Source: Methyloversatilis sp. XJ19-49
Lineage (GTDB): Bacteria; Pseudomonadota; Gammaproteobacteria; Burkholderiales; Rhodocyclaceae
Length of the DNA: 64,000 bases
Reading direction: 5' to 3'
Assembly: GCF_024580145.1 (NCBI RefSeq)
Contig: NZ_JANINI010000001.1
Coordinates: forward strand, 191,550-255,549
In this document: positions 41,478-50,658 of the stretch, piece by piece
Numbering within the stretch: position 1 is the stretch's first letter
Layout of the letters: each line of letters opens with the position of its first letter
Position numbers and translations under genes: made by a program
Notes under the pieces: model-generated
Told to the model about the DNA's origin: nothing
The model's input: the letters and a program-made list of their open reading frames with translations, nothing else
Database searches by the model: none

Positions 41478-42475
41478 GCCAACAGACCCTGACAGACATG
41501 CTGTCCGCGCTCGGACGCGGCGGCGAAGACGGCCGGGATCTGGCGGAAGAAGAGGCCTACGGCCTGTTCGCCGACATGCTCGACGGCCGCATTCCGGCGC
41601 TCGAGCTCGGTGCCGTGCTGGCCAGCCTGCGCTGGAAGAACGAATCGGCCGACGAACTGGCCGGCTTCGCGCGCGCACTCAACGAGCGCGTTCCGGTCAT
41701 CGAACTGCCGCAGCATCGGCCTCGCATGGTGGTCATTCCGAGCTATTCGCGCGCCGGCCGGGCGCCCAATCTGATGCCTCTGCTCGCGCTGATGCTGGCG
41801 CGTCTCGAAGTGCCCGTGATGGTGCATGGACTCGTGGGGCACGGTGCGCGGGCGGGCAGCATCGACGTTTTCGAACGACTTGGCCATGGACCCTGCAGCA
41901 GTCTGGCCGACGCTCAGACGACGCTGAATTCAGGGCGCTGCGCGGTGGTACCGACCGAAATGCTCAGCCCCTCGCTCGACAGCCTGATCCGCTTGCGGGA
42001 TCGCATGGGGAACCGGAACACGGCACACGTCGTGGCCAAACTGCTCGATCCGGCGCCGCTGCGCAGCCTGCGCGTCATCTGCGTGGCCGACCCCCAGCTG
42101 TTGTCGCGACTGCATGACATGTTCCTGCGCGCACCGGAGCGTGCGCTGCTGATGCGCGCCCCTGACGACGATTCATTCGCCGACCCCATGCGCCGACCGC
42201 GCATACAGATGTTCGAACACCAGACCGCCCGCACGCTGTTCGAAGCAGAAATCGGTACCCCGCAGCTGGTCAATCCGCTGCCTCCCGCGGAAGACATCGA
42301 CGCGACCAGCGAATGCATACGTGAAATGCTGGAAGGCCACCGGGCCATCCCGCAACCGCTGCTCAACCAGGTGGCGGCCTGCCTGTTCGGCAGCGGTTCG
42401 GCGCGCGACCTGACGCATGCCAAGGCCACCGTTTCGCTCGGGTTGGCGCACGCAACACCGCACTCTGCCCACTGA
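41471..42475 (+). CDS. TrpD2/YbiB-like GT3 protein in nitrate cluster
   Basis: A 334-residue paralogue of the protein at 29.1-30.0 kb. Shared motifs are LAEEEAYGLFADMLDGRIPALELGA and PSYSRAGRAPNLMPLLALMLA; the N-terminal region, central MGNRNTAHVVAKLLDPAPLR and the C-terminus are diverged. True TrpD catalytic motifs are missing, so this is not anthranilate phosphoribosyltransferase. It follows nasA by about 45 bases and ends the nitrate cluster. Homologues often stand beside nitrate reductase genes, suggesting a regulatory or nucleic-acid-binding role in nitrate assimilation, but this has not been shown. Its start overlaps a nine-codon leader. Confidence 0.82.
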   Translation: MLSQQTLTDMLSALGRGGEDGRDLAEEEAYGLFADMLDGRIPALELGAVLASLRWKNESADELAGFARALNERVPVIELPQHRPRMVVIPSYSRAGRAPNLMPLLALMLARLEVPVMVHGLVGHGARAGSIDVFERLGHGPCSSLADAQTTLNSGRCAVVPTEMLSPSLDSLIRLRDRMGNRNTAHVVAKLLDPAPLRSLRVICVADPQLLSRLHDMFLRAPERALLMRAPDDDSFADPMRRPRIQMFEHQTARTLFEAEIGTPQLVNPLPPAEDIDATSECIREMLEGHRAIPQPLLNQVAACLFGSGSARDLTHAKATVSLGLAHATPHSAH

Positions 42476-42506
42476 CGCTCACCGCCGGGATCGGTGCTGC
42501 GCGGCG

Positions 42507-43388
42507 TCAAGCGCCGTTGGCGGCCATCCAGGCAAGGCAGCGCTGCCAGCCGTCCCTGGCGTCGGCTTCTCGATAGCTCGGCCGGAAATCGGCGTGAAAG
42601 CCGTGCGGTGCCTCCGGATACAGCACGATATCCGAGCGTCGCGCAGCATCGGCGGGCGACTTCGTCAGCGCATCGCGCATGGCATCGACGTCGCTGTTCG
42701 GGATCCCCTGATCCTTGCCGCCGTACAGGCCGAGCACCGGCGCCTTGAGCGCGTCGGCCAGATCGATCGGGTGGTTCGGCGTGAGTTCACCCGGCAGGCC
42801 GTCAAGCTTGCCGTACCACGCCACACCGGCGCGCAGCGCGGGTTGATGCGCGGCATACAGCCATGTGATGCGGCCGCCCCAGCAGAAGCCGGTCGCCGCC
42901 AGACGTGCCGCATCGCCGCCGGACTGTGCGGCCCAGGCGACGCAGCTGTCGAGATCGCTCATCACCTGCGCGTCGCCGACGCGCGACACGATGCGTTCGA
43001 GTATTTCAGGCACGCTGCTGATCTTCGACGGATCGCCCTGGCGAAAGTACAACTCGGGCGCAATTGCAAAGTAACCGGCCCGGGCAAAACGACGGCAGAC
43101 ATCACGGATGTGTTCGTGAACGCCGAAGATCTCCTGCACCACCAGCACTACCGGCGGCTTCGCCGTGGCGGCCGGACGGGCAAAATACACCGGCAGCTTC
43201 TGAGCATCGGCCGTACCGACCTCGGCCATGCCGGTGTCCAGACCTGTCGCGGGCGTCGTGATGATCTGCTGCGCCATCACCGGCTGCGCAGCCAGTGCGA
43301 AACCGGCCACCGTTGCGGTACGCAGGAAGTCGCGTCGTTCCGGATCGCCCGGCAGGCCGCTTTCAGGTTTTGCTGCGCTCGAATCCAC
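42507..43388 (-). CDS. Exported dienelactone hydrolase family protein
   Basis: A 293-residue alpha/beta hydrolase. A Tat-type signal is visible (ERRDFLRTATVAGFALAAQP). The mature enzyme has DLH motifs: the nucleophile Cys in TGFCWGGR, the acid in YGGKDQGI and the His in PHGFHADF. It most likely acts in the periplasm on a lactone or ester; the natural substrate is unknown. It converges on trpD2 with a 31-base gap and is followed upstream by a small secreted protein gene on the same strand. Confidence 0.88.
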   Translation of the reverse strand: MDSSAAKPESGLPGDPERRDFLRTATVAGFALAAQPVMAQQIITTPATGLDTGMAEVGTADAQKLPVYFARPAATAKPPVVLVVQEIFGVHEHIRDVCRRFARAGYFAIAPELYFRQGDPSKISSVPEILERIVSRVGDAQVMSDLDSCVAWAAQSGGDAARLAATGFCWGGRITWLYAAHQPALRAGVAWYGKLDGLPGELTPNHPIDLADALKAPVLGLYGGKDQGIPNSDVDAMRDALTKSPADAARRSDIVLYPEAPHGFHADFRPSYREADARDGWQRCLAWMAANGA

Positions 43389-43400
43389 GGCCAGCCCTCC

Positions 43401-43991
43401 TCAGCGATTGATGAAGCCGGGCTCGCGTGCCGGCACCGAGTCGGAGAACTCGTTCAGCTGACGCGCCAGATCCATCTTGCCGGCGGTCGCCACCTGCGGC
43501 ACGTAATTGCGGAACAGTTCGCTGATCGCCGCCCGCTCGCCGCCCTGGAACTGGCTGGCCACCGGGTACAGACGCTCGATCATGTCGATGCCTTCGGACC
43601 ACTTGTTCTGCGCGGCACAGGCGATCGACAGTTCGGCGAGGCGACGGGCCAGCGGCAGATCCGGGGCGCTGCCGGCGCGCTTTTCCTCGATGGTCAGCGA
43701 TTCGCGCAACAGCTCCTCCGCACCTTCCCAGTTGCCGAGCATGCGCTTCAGTTGTGCGTAGTTGTACAGGCGCTGCGACTTGGCATCCGGGGTGATCGCG
43801 TTCACATCCGGGTGCATCAGTGCCTTGTAGCAGAGCTCATCGGCCAGACCGATGTTGTTGTCGGCCCACGCCGCCCGGCATTCGCGGAAAAAACGGTCGG
43901 ACTGGTTGTCCTGCGCGGCCGAACCCGCGCTCGCGCCAAGCAGGCAGAACGTCGCGGCAAGTGCCGTCAGCAGATGTTGGTGGCGGGTCAT
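43401..43991 (-). CDS. Secreted helical-repeat protein of unknown function
   Basis: A 196-residue protein with a signal peptide (MTRHQHLLTALAATFCLLG, cleavage near SAAQDN). The mature part is alpha-helical with TPR-like segments (NNIGLADELCYKALMH, MLGNWEGAEELLRESLTIEE, LARRLAELSIACAAQNKW), suggesting a scaffold or binding protein in the periplasm. It lies 12 bases upstream of the dienelactone hydrolase on the same strand, so they are probably co-transcribed. I do not recognise the family. Confidence 0.7.
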   Translation of the reverse strand: MTRHQHLLTALAATFCLLGASAGSAAQDNQSDRFFRECRAAWADNNIGLADELCYKALMHPDVNAITPDAKSQRLYNYAQLKRMLGNWEGAEELLRESLTIEEKRAGSAPDLPLARRLAELSIACAAQNKWSEGIDMIERLYPVASQFQGGERAAISELFRNYVPQVATAGKMDLARQLNEFSDSVPAREPGFINR

Positions 43992-44033
43992 GGTCAGATC
44001 TCCTCGTGATGGGTACTGCGTTTTTTTCTGGCC

Positions 44034-44807
44034 TCAGGCGAGGCGTCTTCGGTATATCCACTGCGTGTCCGACGACGCCTCGCCGTCGAATGCGTAGCCG
44101 TCGACGGCAAAGTTTCGCAACGCCTCGACGTCATCGATGCGATGGTCGGCGGCATAGCGTGCCATCAGGCCACGCGCGCGTTTGGCAAAAAAGCTGATCA
44201 CCTTGTAGGTGCCGCCCTTCCAGTCCTGGAACACCGGCTGGATGACTTCTGCCTTCAGCGTCTTGCGCTTCACGGCCTTGAAGTACTCGTCGCTGGCGAG
44301 GTTGACCAGTACCGGCCGCGAATCGTTCTCCAGCACGGTGTTCAATGCCTGCGCCGGCAGATCGCCCCAGAACGCATAAAGATCCCTGCCCGACGGATTG
44401 ACCAGTCTGGTGCTCATTTCCAGCCGATACGGCAGCATCAGGTCGAGCGGACGCAGCACCCCGTAAAGCCCGGACAGGATGCGCACATGCTGCTGCAGCC
44501 AGTCCAGTCCGGCACGGTCGAGCGAACGGGCATCGAGTCCGTCGTAGACATCGCCGTTGAACGCCAACGCGGCCGGACGCGCGCGCGGAGCGTCGTAGTC
44601 CGGCGTCCAGTCGGCGTAGCGCGCGGCATTCAGCGCGGCCAGCGGATCGGAAATGCTCATCAGCGATGCGATGTCAGCCGGACTTCTGCGCTTCAGGATA
44701 TCCACCAGCACGGCCGAGCGCTCCAGAAAATCGGGCCGCGTCGCGCGGGCGGCGGGCAAGGGAGATTCGTAGTCGAGCGATTTGGCGGGAGACAGGACGA
44801 TTATCAT
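44034..44807 (-). CDS. yaaA: Peroxide stress protein YaaA
   Basis: A 257-residue member of the YaaA/DUF328 family, which binds iron or DNA and limits oxidative damage during hydrogen peroxide stress. The N-terminus [17 protein letters not shown] and the motifs [42 protein letters not shown] and [14 protein letters not shown] are diagnostic. The ATG at 44807 was preferred over an upstream start at 45038, which runs through the HU terminator. Cytosolic. No operon partner. Confidence 0.94.
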   Translation of the reverse strand: MIIVLSPAKSLDYESPLPAARATRPDFLERSAVLVDILKRRSPADIASLMSISDPLAALNAARYADWTPDYDAPRARPAALAFNGDVYDGLDARSLDRAGLDWLQQHVRILSGLYGVLRPLDLMLPYRLEMSTRLVNPSGRDLYAFWGDLPAQALNTVLENDSRPVLVNLASDEYFKAVKRKTLKAEVIQPVFQDWKGGTYKVISFFAKRARGLMARYAADHRIDDVEALRNFAVDGYAFDGEASSDTQWIYRRRLA

Positions 44808-44991
44808 GGGCGTAACGCGAACAGGATTGACCCCGTGATGGTAGCGTGCGCCATCGAACCCGTGCGCTGCTTGCCTGTCCCAGAGCTGGATGAAACGAAT
44901 GGAGAAGAATGTGCAGCAAGTGCTGCAGGACTGCGGCGCACACGCAGCGGCCCGTCTGCGACGGTCCGCGAAACGTCTGACGCCCAACGAA

Positions 44992-45023
44992 AACGGAGGT
45001 GCCGCAGTGCGGACACCTCCGTT
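44992..45023 (-). terminator. Rho-independent terminator after the HU gene
   Basis: AACGGAGGTG at 44992-45001 pairs with CACCTCCGTT at 45014-45023. Read on the minus strand, the stem is followed by TTTTCG. It lies about 90 bases past the HU stop. The rest of the 307-base space between HU and yaaA shows nothing else. Confidence 0.75.
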
Positions 45024-45114
45024 GTTCCGGCCGGGCAAGCATGCACTTCCCGGGTCATGCCGGACAGTTCATCCGGGGCTGCGGATTCGCCGCGGCCCCG
45101 GGAAAGGAAACCGG

Positions 45115-45393
45115 TTACTTCTTGTTGATCGACTTCTTCAACGCAGCGCCTGCGGTGAATTTCGCAGTCTTGGCAGCAGGAATCTTGATCGTGGCGCCGG
45201 TGCGCGGATTGCGGCCGGTACGGGCAGCACGCTTGCCGGTGGCAAAGGTACCGAAACCGACCAGGGTCACTTTTCCACCCTTCTTCAGTTCGGTCGTGAC
45301 GGATTCGAGAAAACCGTCGAGCAGACGACCTGCTGCGGCTTTGGAAACGTCAGCTTTCTTGGCGAGTGCTTCGATCAGTTCTGCTTTGTTCAT
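45115..45393 (-). CDS. hupB: HU-family nucleoid DNA-binding protein
   Basis: A 92-residue basic histone-like protein. The dimerisation helices [21 protein letters not shown] and the arm sequence [20 protein letters not shown] are typical of HU. Length matches the family. The lysine-rich end [11 protein letters not shown] extends slightly past E. coli HU. The gene stands alone, with a terminator downstream and divergent from yciB. Confidence 0.96.
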   Translation of the reverse strand: MNKAELIEALAKKADVSKAAAGRLLDGFLESVTTELKKGGKVTLVGFGTFATGKRAARTGRNPRTGATIKIPAAKTAKFTAGAALKKSINKK

Positions 45394-45612
45394 CTAAGTC
45401 TCCTTCTTCGTTATGCGCAAATGCGCGCGGGAAAACCTGCAGCGATGATAGTGAGGCGCAGCGCGCTCCACAAGCGGCTTTGCAGACTTTCTTCATGAAT
45501 TTGCGCGCCCTCTAGCCACTTTTTCGCTGCCAAGCCAGTTCCATGCCCGATTTGGCATCCACACACCGATCCGGTTGGACACCCAGGTGCCCGAGGGGCA
45601 TAATCCGCGACC

Positions 45613-46221
45613 ATGAAATTTCTGTTCGATCTGCTGCCGGTCCTGCTGTTCTTTGCAGCCTACAAATTCGCCAACGCTTCGCCCGAGGCGTCCCATTCGC
45701 TGGTGACGCAGGTGCTGGGCAACGGTATTGCCGTCACCCAGGGGCCGATACTGATCGCCACCGCCGTCGCGATCATTGCGACGATAGGGCAGGTTCTGTG
45801 GCTGATGGCGCGCGGGCGCAAGGTCGAAATCATGCTGTGGGTCAGCCTGGGCATCATCGTCGTGTTCGGCGGTGCGACGCTGCTGTTTCATGACGCGACC
45901 TTCATCAAATGGAAACCGACCGTGTTGTACTGGTTGTTCGCAGGCACGCTTGCCGGTGCTGCTCTGTTCCTGAAACGCAACCTGATCCGCAGTCTGATGC
46001 AGGCCCAGATCGAACTGCCCGAAGCCGTGTGGACGCGGCTCAATCTGTCGTGGATCGGCTTCTTCGCAGTCATGGGCATACTGAATCTTTATGTTGCCTT
46101 CAGTTTCAGCGAAGAAACCTGGGTGGATTTCAAGCTGTACGGTGGCATGGGTCTCATGTTCCTTTTCGTGCTTGCGCAGGGGGCGATGCTGTCGCGTCAC
46201 GTTGACGAGAAGAACTCCTGA
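45613..46221 (+). CDS. yciB: Septation protein A / inner membrane protein YciB
   Basis: A 202-residue inner-membrane protein of the YciB/IspZ family, implicated in cell envelope and division. Five hydrophobic helices are seen. Family motifs are [27 protein letters not shown] and [20 protein letters not shown] with [12 protein letters not shown] following. It heads a small operon with yciI, a bolA-like gene and a parvulin. Confidence 0.95.
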   Translation: MKFLFDLLPVLLFFAAYKFANASPEASHSLVTQVLGNGIAVTQGPILIATAVAIIATIGQVLWLMARGRKVEIMLWVSLGIIVVFGGATLLFHDATFIKWKPTVLYWLFAGTLAGAALFLKRNLIRSLMQAQIELPEAVWTRLNLSWIGFFAVMGILNLYVAFSFSEETWVDFKLYGGMGLMFLFVLAQGAMLSRHVDEKNS

Positions 46222-46297
46222 ATTCGGCCGACTCGACGTTTCTGATCCAGCCCCGCCTTTTCCTTTCCCCGACATTGCCGAGACCACAGAGGTGACG

Positions 46298-46600
46298 ATG
46301 CTTTATGTTCTGATGGGTGAAGACGCGCCGGGCAGCCTGCCGAAGCGGCTCGCTGCGCGGCCTGACCACCTGCATCGCCTGCAGTTGCTGCAGGACGAAG
46401 GACGTTTGCTGCTGGCCGGTCCGATGCCGGCGATCGACGCGATCGACCCGGGCGAAGCCGGGTTCAGCGGCAGCCTGATCATCGCCGAATTCGATTCGCT
46501 CGACGACGCGCGCGACTGGGCTGATGAAGACCCCTACACTGTTCAGGGCGTGTTCGAGCGCGTCACGATCAAACCCTTCCGCAAGGTCTTTCCGTCGTGA
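46298..46600 (+). CDS. yciI: YciI family protein
   Basis: A 100-residue dimeric ferredoxin-like fold protein. The active-site-like His-Asp region is visible in [22 protein letters not shown] split over two strands, and [20 protein letters not shown] is the family end. The ATG at 46298 lies after an AGAGGTGACG stretch. It sits between yciB and bolA, the usual order. Biochemical role unknown. Confidence 0.92.
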   Translation: MLYVLMGEDAPGSLPKRLAARPDHLHRLQLLQDEGRLLLAGPMPAIDAIDPGEAGFSGSLIIAEFDSLDDARDWADEDPYTVQGVFERVTIKPFRKVFPS

Positions 46601-46881
46601 ATCAAGCCTTGACCATCGAATCCGCCATCCGCGAGCGGCTTGCCGCGCTTGAACCGGTGGCGCTCGATCTGGTCGACGAATCGCATCTGCACGCCGGACA
46701 CGCCGGTGCGCGATCCGGCGGACGGCACTACCGGCTGTCCATCGAATCCGCCCGCTTCACGGGGCGACGGCTGATGGAACGCCACCGCCTCATCTACGCT
46801 GCACTGGGCGACCTGATGCAGCACGACATCCACGCCCTGTCGATCACGGCGCGCGCCCCCGGCGACGCGGATCCGGTTTGA
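46597..46881 (+). CDS. BolA family protein
   Basis: A 94-residue BolA-fold protein. The class II His in [20 protein letters not shown] (first part) and the [21 protein letters not shown] motif are clear. BolA proteins pair with monothiol glutaredoxins to handle [2Fe-2S] clusters. The GTG start overlaps the yciI stop as GTGA, indicating coupling. It precedes the parvulin gene by about 50 bases. Confidence 0.92.
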   Translation: MNQALTIESAIRERLAALEPVALDLVDESHLHAGHAGARSGGRHYRLSIESARFTGRRLMERHRLIYAALGDLMQHDIHALSITARAPGDADPV

Positions 46882-46933
46882 TCGACCACTTGTCCATTTG
46901 CAGTACCTGGCATTCACCCAGAAAGGTAACCCG

Positions 46934-47752
46934 ATGAAACACACGTTCTCGATTCTGTCCCTTGCCGTCATGACTGCCTTCGCCATACCTGCGATGGCGC
47001 AGCAGAAGGCAAAGGAAAAGCCGGCAGCCGCTTCGGCCGAGGGCGTGCTCGCCACGGTCAACGGCAAGACCATCCCGCAGGGCCGCGCCGACATCATGGT
47101 GCGTAATCAGATCGCCCAGGGCCAGCAGGACGGCGAGCAGCTGCGCAACGCCGTGCGCGAAGAGCTGATCCGCCGCGAAGTGCTGACGCAGGCCGCCGCG
47201 ACCAAGGGGCTGGACAAGAACGCCGCCCTGATGCACCAGGCGGATCTGGCCCGCCAGGCCGTGCTGATCCAGGCTTACCTGCAGGAATACGTTCGCGCCA
47301 ACCCGGTCAGCGAAGCGACCGTAAAGGCCGAGTACGACAAGGTGAAAGCCGGTCTGGGCGACAAGGAATACAAGGCGCGCCACATCCTGGTGAAGACCGA
47401 GGACAAGGCGAAGGAAATCATCGGCAAGCTGCAGGTCGGCGAGAAGTTCGAAGATCTGGCCAAGGACTCGGAAGATCCGGGCTCGAAGGACCGCGGTGGC
47501 GACCTTGGCTGGAGTGCACCGGCACAATACGTGAAGCCGTTCTCCGATGCGCTGACCAAGCTCGAAAAGGGCAAGTTCACGCCGCAGCCGATCCGCACCG
47601 ACTTCGGCTACCACGTGATCAAGCTCGAAGACGTTCGCGATCTGAAGGTGCCTCCGTTCGAAGAAGCCAAGGCACAGATCGCCCAGCGGCTCGAGCAGCA
47701 GACCATCGCGGCGCACGTGAACGAACTTCGCCAGAAGGCTTCGGTCAAATAG
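46934..47752 (+). CDS. Periplasmic parvulin-type peptidyl-prolyl isomerase
   Basis: A 272-residue PPIase. Signal peptide (MKHTFSILSLAVMTAFAIPAMAQ, two overlapping pieces) with cleavage near AMA-QQK. A SurA/PrsA-like N-terminal helical region is followed by the rotamase domain: YKARHILVKTEDKA, FEDLAKDSEDPGSKDRGGDLGW and FGYHVIKLEDVR. It catalyses proline isomerisation and aids folding of exported proteins. The ATG at 46934 has GAAAGG upstream. Part of the yciB-yciI-bolA group. Confidence 0.93.
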   Translation: MKHTFSILSLAVMTAFAIPAMAQQKAKEKPAAASAEGVLATVNGKTIPQGRADIMVRNQIAQGQQDGEQLRNAVREELIRREVLTQAAATKGLDKNAALMHQADLARQAVLIQAYLQEYVRANPVSEATVKAEYDKVKAGLGDKEYKARHILVKTEDKAKEIIGKLQVGEKFEDLAKDSEDPGSKDRGGDLGWSAPAQYVKPFSDALTKLEKGKFTPQPIRTDFGYHVIKLEDVRDLKVPPFEEAKAQIAQRLEQQTIAAHVNELRQKASVK

Positions 47753-47842
47753 GCCTGCGTCCGGTCCCGGGTGCGCTTACCTCAACCTGCGTGTCATCGA
47801 GCCGTTAAAGCGGACGGATGAGATGAAGAAGGAGGACGCGAA

Positions 47843-48217
47843 ATGTCTCGCGAAGCACCCGAACCCGGCGTCGAGCCGGGTGACCCGCTGACCATTCCGG
47901 CCGAGCCGTTCTGGCGCGTCTGGTGGCGTTTCTTCTGGCCTTTCCTGTACTTCCGTGACTGCACGCGTGGCAGCTGGCTGGAGCGCGTGCAGAGCTACCG
48001 TCACAACCGGTCGATGCGACGCTACCTGCCGGGCTTCATCCTGAAGTGGCTGGTATTCACGGCGTTCTTCTTCACCTTCGGCCACTTCTTCGACGATGCG
48101 GCCGGTCTGGTCATTCCGGCCGCCTGCTGTTTCGTGACCGGTACCTGGACCGGTGTGGTGTCGATCGTGCTGTTCATCGCCTGGGGATGGCTTGAACGTT
48201 TTCCGGAACTGTATTGA
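47843..48217 (+). CDS. Small membrane protein of unknown function
   Basis: A 124-residue protein with a Pro-rich N-terminus (PGVEPGDPLTIPAEPFW), a Trp/Phe-rich juxtamembrane stretch (WWRFFWPFLYFRDCTRG) and two hydrophobic segments (LVFTAFFFTFGHFF and VVSIVLFIAWGWL). The ATG has an excellent GAAGGAGG ribosome site. No family recognised. It is probably an inner-membrane protein and stands between the parvulin gene and the convergent flavodoxin gene. Confidence 0.7.
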   Translation: MSREAPEPGVEPGDPLTIPAEPFWRVWWRFFWPFLYFRDCTRGSWLERVQSYRHNRSMRRYLPGFILKWLVFTAFFFTFGHFFDDAAGLVIPAACCFVTGTWTGVVSIVLFIAWGWLERFPELY

Positions 48218-48258
48218 GTCGAACAGCGGGTGTCGCCTGACGCCCGCTGCCCTGCCCC

Positions 48259-48828
48259 TCAGCGGGCGGCCAGCCGCGCCGCCTGCTCCGCCACCCGCCG
48301 GCCGAACAGCCGTGCAGTCTGCAGGTCCCCATCCAGCATTTCGTCGACCGACGCATCGGACGGCGTCGAGGCCATCGCGCCGGCGAAGGACGCCACGTAG
48401 TTGATGTCGTTGCGCGTGGCGGCCTTGCTGTTGCTCGGCATCAGGCCGGTGCCGACCCACAGCATGCTGTGCTGCATCGCCAGCGTCACCAGGTAGTGCA
48501 GTGTCGAGTGCTTGTCACCATTCATAGAGGCGGAGTTGGTGAAGCCGGCCGCCAGCTTGTCCTTCCATTTCTGACCGAACCAGGGCTTCGAACTCGCATC
48601 GGCGAATTTCTTGAACTGCCACGACACGGTGCCCATATAGGTCGGGCTGCCGAACACGATGGCATCGGCGGAGGCCAGCGTGTCCCATGCCGCGTCAGGC
48701 ACATTGCCTTCTGCATCGACTTCGATGGCATGGACTTCGGCCGCCAGTGCGGCGCCGTCGGCGACGGCCTGTGCCATGCGGCGGGTGTGGCCATAGCCAC
48801 TGTGATAAACGATCGCTACCTGTGTCAT
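48259..48828 (-). CDS. Flavodoxin-family NAD(P)H:quinone oxidoreductase-like protein
   Basis: A 189-residue FMN-binding protein of the WrbA-like flavodoxin fold. The FMN phosphate loop is YHSGYGHTRRMA (residues about 7-18), then AIVFGSPTYMGTVSWQFKKF and GFTNSASMNGD form the rest of the pocket. It probably reduces quinones by two electrons. The ATG at 48828 has AAGGAG; the in-frame ATG at 48846 overlaps the upstream pirin stop region. It is downstream of and likely co-transcribed with pirin. Confidence 0.9.
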   Translation of the reverse strand: MTQVAIVYHSGYGHTRRMAQAVADGAALAAEVHAIEVDAEGNVPDAAWDTLASADAIVFGSPTYMGTVSWQFKKFADASSKPWFGQKWKDKLAAGFTNSASMNGDKHSTLHYLVTLAMQHSMLWVGTGLMPSNSKAATRNDINYVASFAGAMASTPSDASVDEMLDGDLQTARLFGRRVAEQAARLAAR

Positions 48829-48842
48829 GTCGGACTCCTTCG

Positions 48843-49556
48843 TCAAGATGCGGGGTTGCCAAGGTCGAACAGCAGCACATGTGCGCCCTGCCCGTTTTCA
48901 AACTTCACTTCCGTTTCATCGTCCAGCTTCAATGCGTCGCCGCCCTGCAGCCGCTGCCCATTGACGGTCAGCGCGCCATCCACCAGATGCACGTAGGCCT
49001 TGCGGCCGCGGGCCAGCGGGTGTTTGACCGACGCGTCGCCGGCATCGAGTCGCATGGCGAGCAGGGCCACATCGGAATGGATACCCAGCGCGCCATCGCG
49101 TGCCGGCGGATGGACCAGCGTCTGCAACCGCCCGCGTTGGGCAGCGCCTGGAAAGTGTGCCTGTGCATAATCTGGCGCGATGCCGCGCGCTTCCGGAAGC
49201 AGCCAGATCTGCAGCATGCGTACGGTGTCATCGCGGCCGTGATTCCATTCGCTGTGCAGCACGCCCTGGCCGGCGCTCATGCGCTGCACATCTCCAGTGC
49301 GCAGCACACCGGCATGGCCCATCGAATCGCGATGGGTCAGTTCGCCGGCCAGCACGACGGTGACGATTTCCATGTCGCGATGCGGGTGGGTGCCGAAGCC
49401 GCCGCCGGGCGCAATCGTGTCTTCCATCAGCGCACGCAGCACACCGAAGCCCATGTGCTCCGGATCGTGGTAATCCGCAAACGAAAAGCTGAAATGAGAG
49501 TGCCCCCAGCCGTGGTCGTCGAAACCGCGTTCTGAAGATTTGCGCAGACTGATCAT
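48843..49556 (-). CDS. Pirin family protein (quercetin 2,3-dioxygenase-like)
   Basis: A 237-residue bicupin. The metal-binding motif FGTHPHRDMEIVTVVLAG, then GVLRTGDVQRMSAGQGVLHSEWN (first part) carry the His-His-His-Glu ligands typical of pirins such as E. coli YhhW. The start MISLRKSSERG is standard. It is divergent from a LysR regulator and sits upstream of the flavodoxin gene, making a pirin-quinone reductase pair likely under LysR control, possibly for aromatic or redox stress. Confidence 0.92.
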   Translation of the reverse strand: MISLRKSSERGFDDHGWGHSHFSFSFADYHDPEHMGFGVLRALMEDTIAPGGGFGTHPHRDMEIVTVVLAGELTHRDSMGHAGVLRTGDVQRMSAGQGVLHSEWNHGRDDTVRMLQIWLLPEARGIAPDYAQAHFPGAAQRGRLQTLVHPPARDGALGIHSDVALLAMRLDAGDASVKHPLARGRKAYVHLVDGALTVNGQRLQGGDALKLDDETEVKFENGQGAHVLLFDLGNPAS

Positions 49557-49641
49557 GGCCCATCTCCTTGATTCATATGTCGATGACGGAATTCTGCTGA
49601 AGCGGAGCCCTGGCGTGTCCGCATGGCGCTGATATCATCGT

Positions 49642-49654
49642 TCAAAATATTTGA
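49642..49654. promoter_or_regulatory. Putative LysR box between pirin and lysR genes
   Basis: TCAAAATATTTGA is a perfect 13-base palindrome fitting the T-N11-A LysR motif. It lies 60 bases before the lysR start and 86 before the pirin start. Confidence 0.6.
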
Positions 49655-49713
49655 TCTCAAGCCAGGCGCGATCGCACGGCCTGCCACCTGCCCACTTCAC
49701 ATCTGGACACCCG

Positions 49714-50658
49714 ATGAGCGACCACGACCACCCGCTGACACCGGAAGCGATCCGCCTGATCGCCACCATCGATGAAGCGGGCAGCTTTGCCGCCGCGGCA
49801 CGCGTGCTCGGCAAGGTGCCGTCGGCGCTCAGCTACAGCGTGCGTCAGCTTGAAGACGCGCTTGACGTGCTGCTGTTCGATCGCGCCAGCCGCAGCGCCG
49901 TGCTGACGCCGGCCGGTCGCGAACTGCTGTCCGAGGGGCGGCGCCTGCTGATCGAAATGGATGCGGTCGCCAGTCGGGTGAAGCGGGTCGCCAGTGGCTG
50001 GGAAGGTCAGCTCGCGATCGCCGCCAATGCGCTGCTGTGCCCGCACACCTTGCTCGACCTTGTGGACGCCTTCTACAGCCAGCGCGACACCGCCCGCCTG
50101 CCGCCACCGACGCGTATCCGCCTGCGCCAGGAAGTGCTGTCCGGTACCTGGGAGGCCCTTCTGACCGGTGCGGCCGACCTGGCGATCGGCGTCGATGCCG
50201 ACGACAGCCGGGTCAGCGGCGTTCAGATCGAGCCGCTGGGCGATATACGGTTCGTGTTCGCGGTGGCACCGCAGCATCCGCTTGCACGCATCGAGTCGGT
50301 GCTGACACCCGCCGTGATTCGCGCGCATCGTGCCGTCGCGGTAGCAGACAGCGCGCTGAAGCTGTCGCCGGTGTCGCGCAACCTGCAACCCGGCCAGGAT
50401 GTGCTTACCGTGCCGACACTCGACATGAAGATCGACGCGCAGCTGCGCGGACTGGGCTGCGGCTTCCTTCCGGAAAGCCGCGTTCGCGGGCACATCGCAG
50501 CGGGACGTCTGCTGGCGAAGGACACCGGTGACACAAGGGTCTGCGGCTTTTCGATCGCCTGGCGCAGCGGCCCGCGCGGTCGCGCGCTCGACTGGTGGCT
50601 GCAGCAGCTGGCGACCCCACGTACCCGAACCGCACTGCTCGAGGGTGTGCCCGCATGA
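49714..50658 (+). CDS. LysR family transcriptional regulator
   Basis: A 314-residue LysR protein. The winged helix ([20 protein letters not shown] through [18 protein letters not shown]) occupies residues 8-68, followed by the effector-binding domain. The ATG at 49714 is chosen as the conserved start. It is divergent from the pirin gene and overlaps the following CobW-like gene by four bases, so it is also translationally tied to that GTPase. Effector unknown. Confidence 0.92.
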   Translation: MSDHDHPLTPEAIRLIATIDEAGSFAAAARVLGKVPSALSYSVRQLEDALDVLLFDRASRSAVLTPAGRELLSEGRRLLIEMDAVASRVKRVASGWEGQLAIAANALLCPHTLLDLVDAFYSQRDTARLPPPTRIRLRQEVLSGTWEALLTGAADLAIGVDADDSRVSGVQIEPLGDIRFVFAVAPQHPLARIESVLTPAVIRAHRAVAVADSALKLSPVSRNLQPGQDVLTVPTLDMKIDAQLRGLGCGFLPESRVRGHIAAGRLLAKDTGDTRVCGFSIAWRSGPRGRALDWWLQQLATPRTRTALLEGVPA

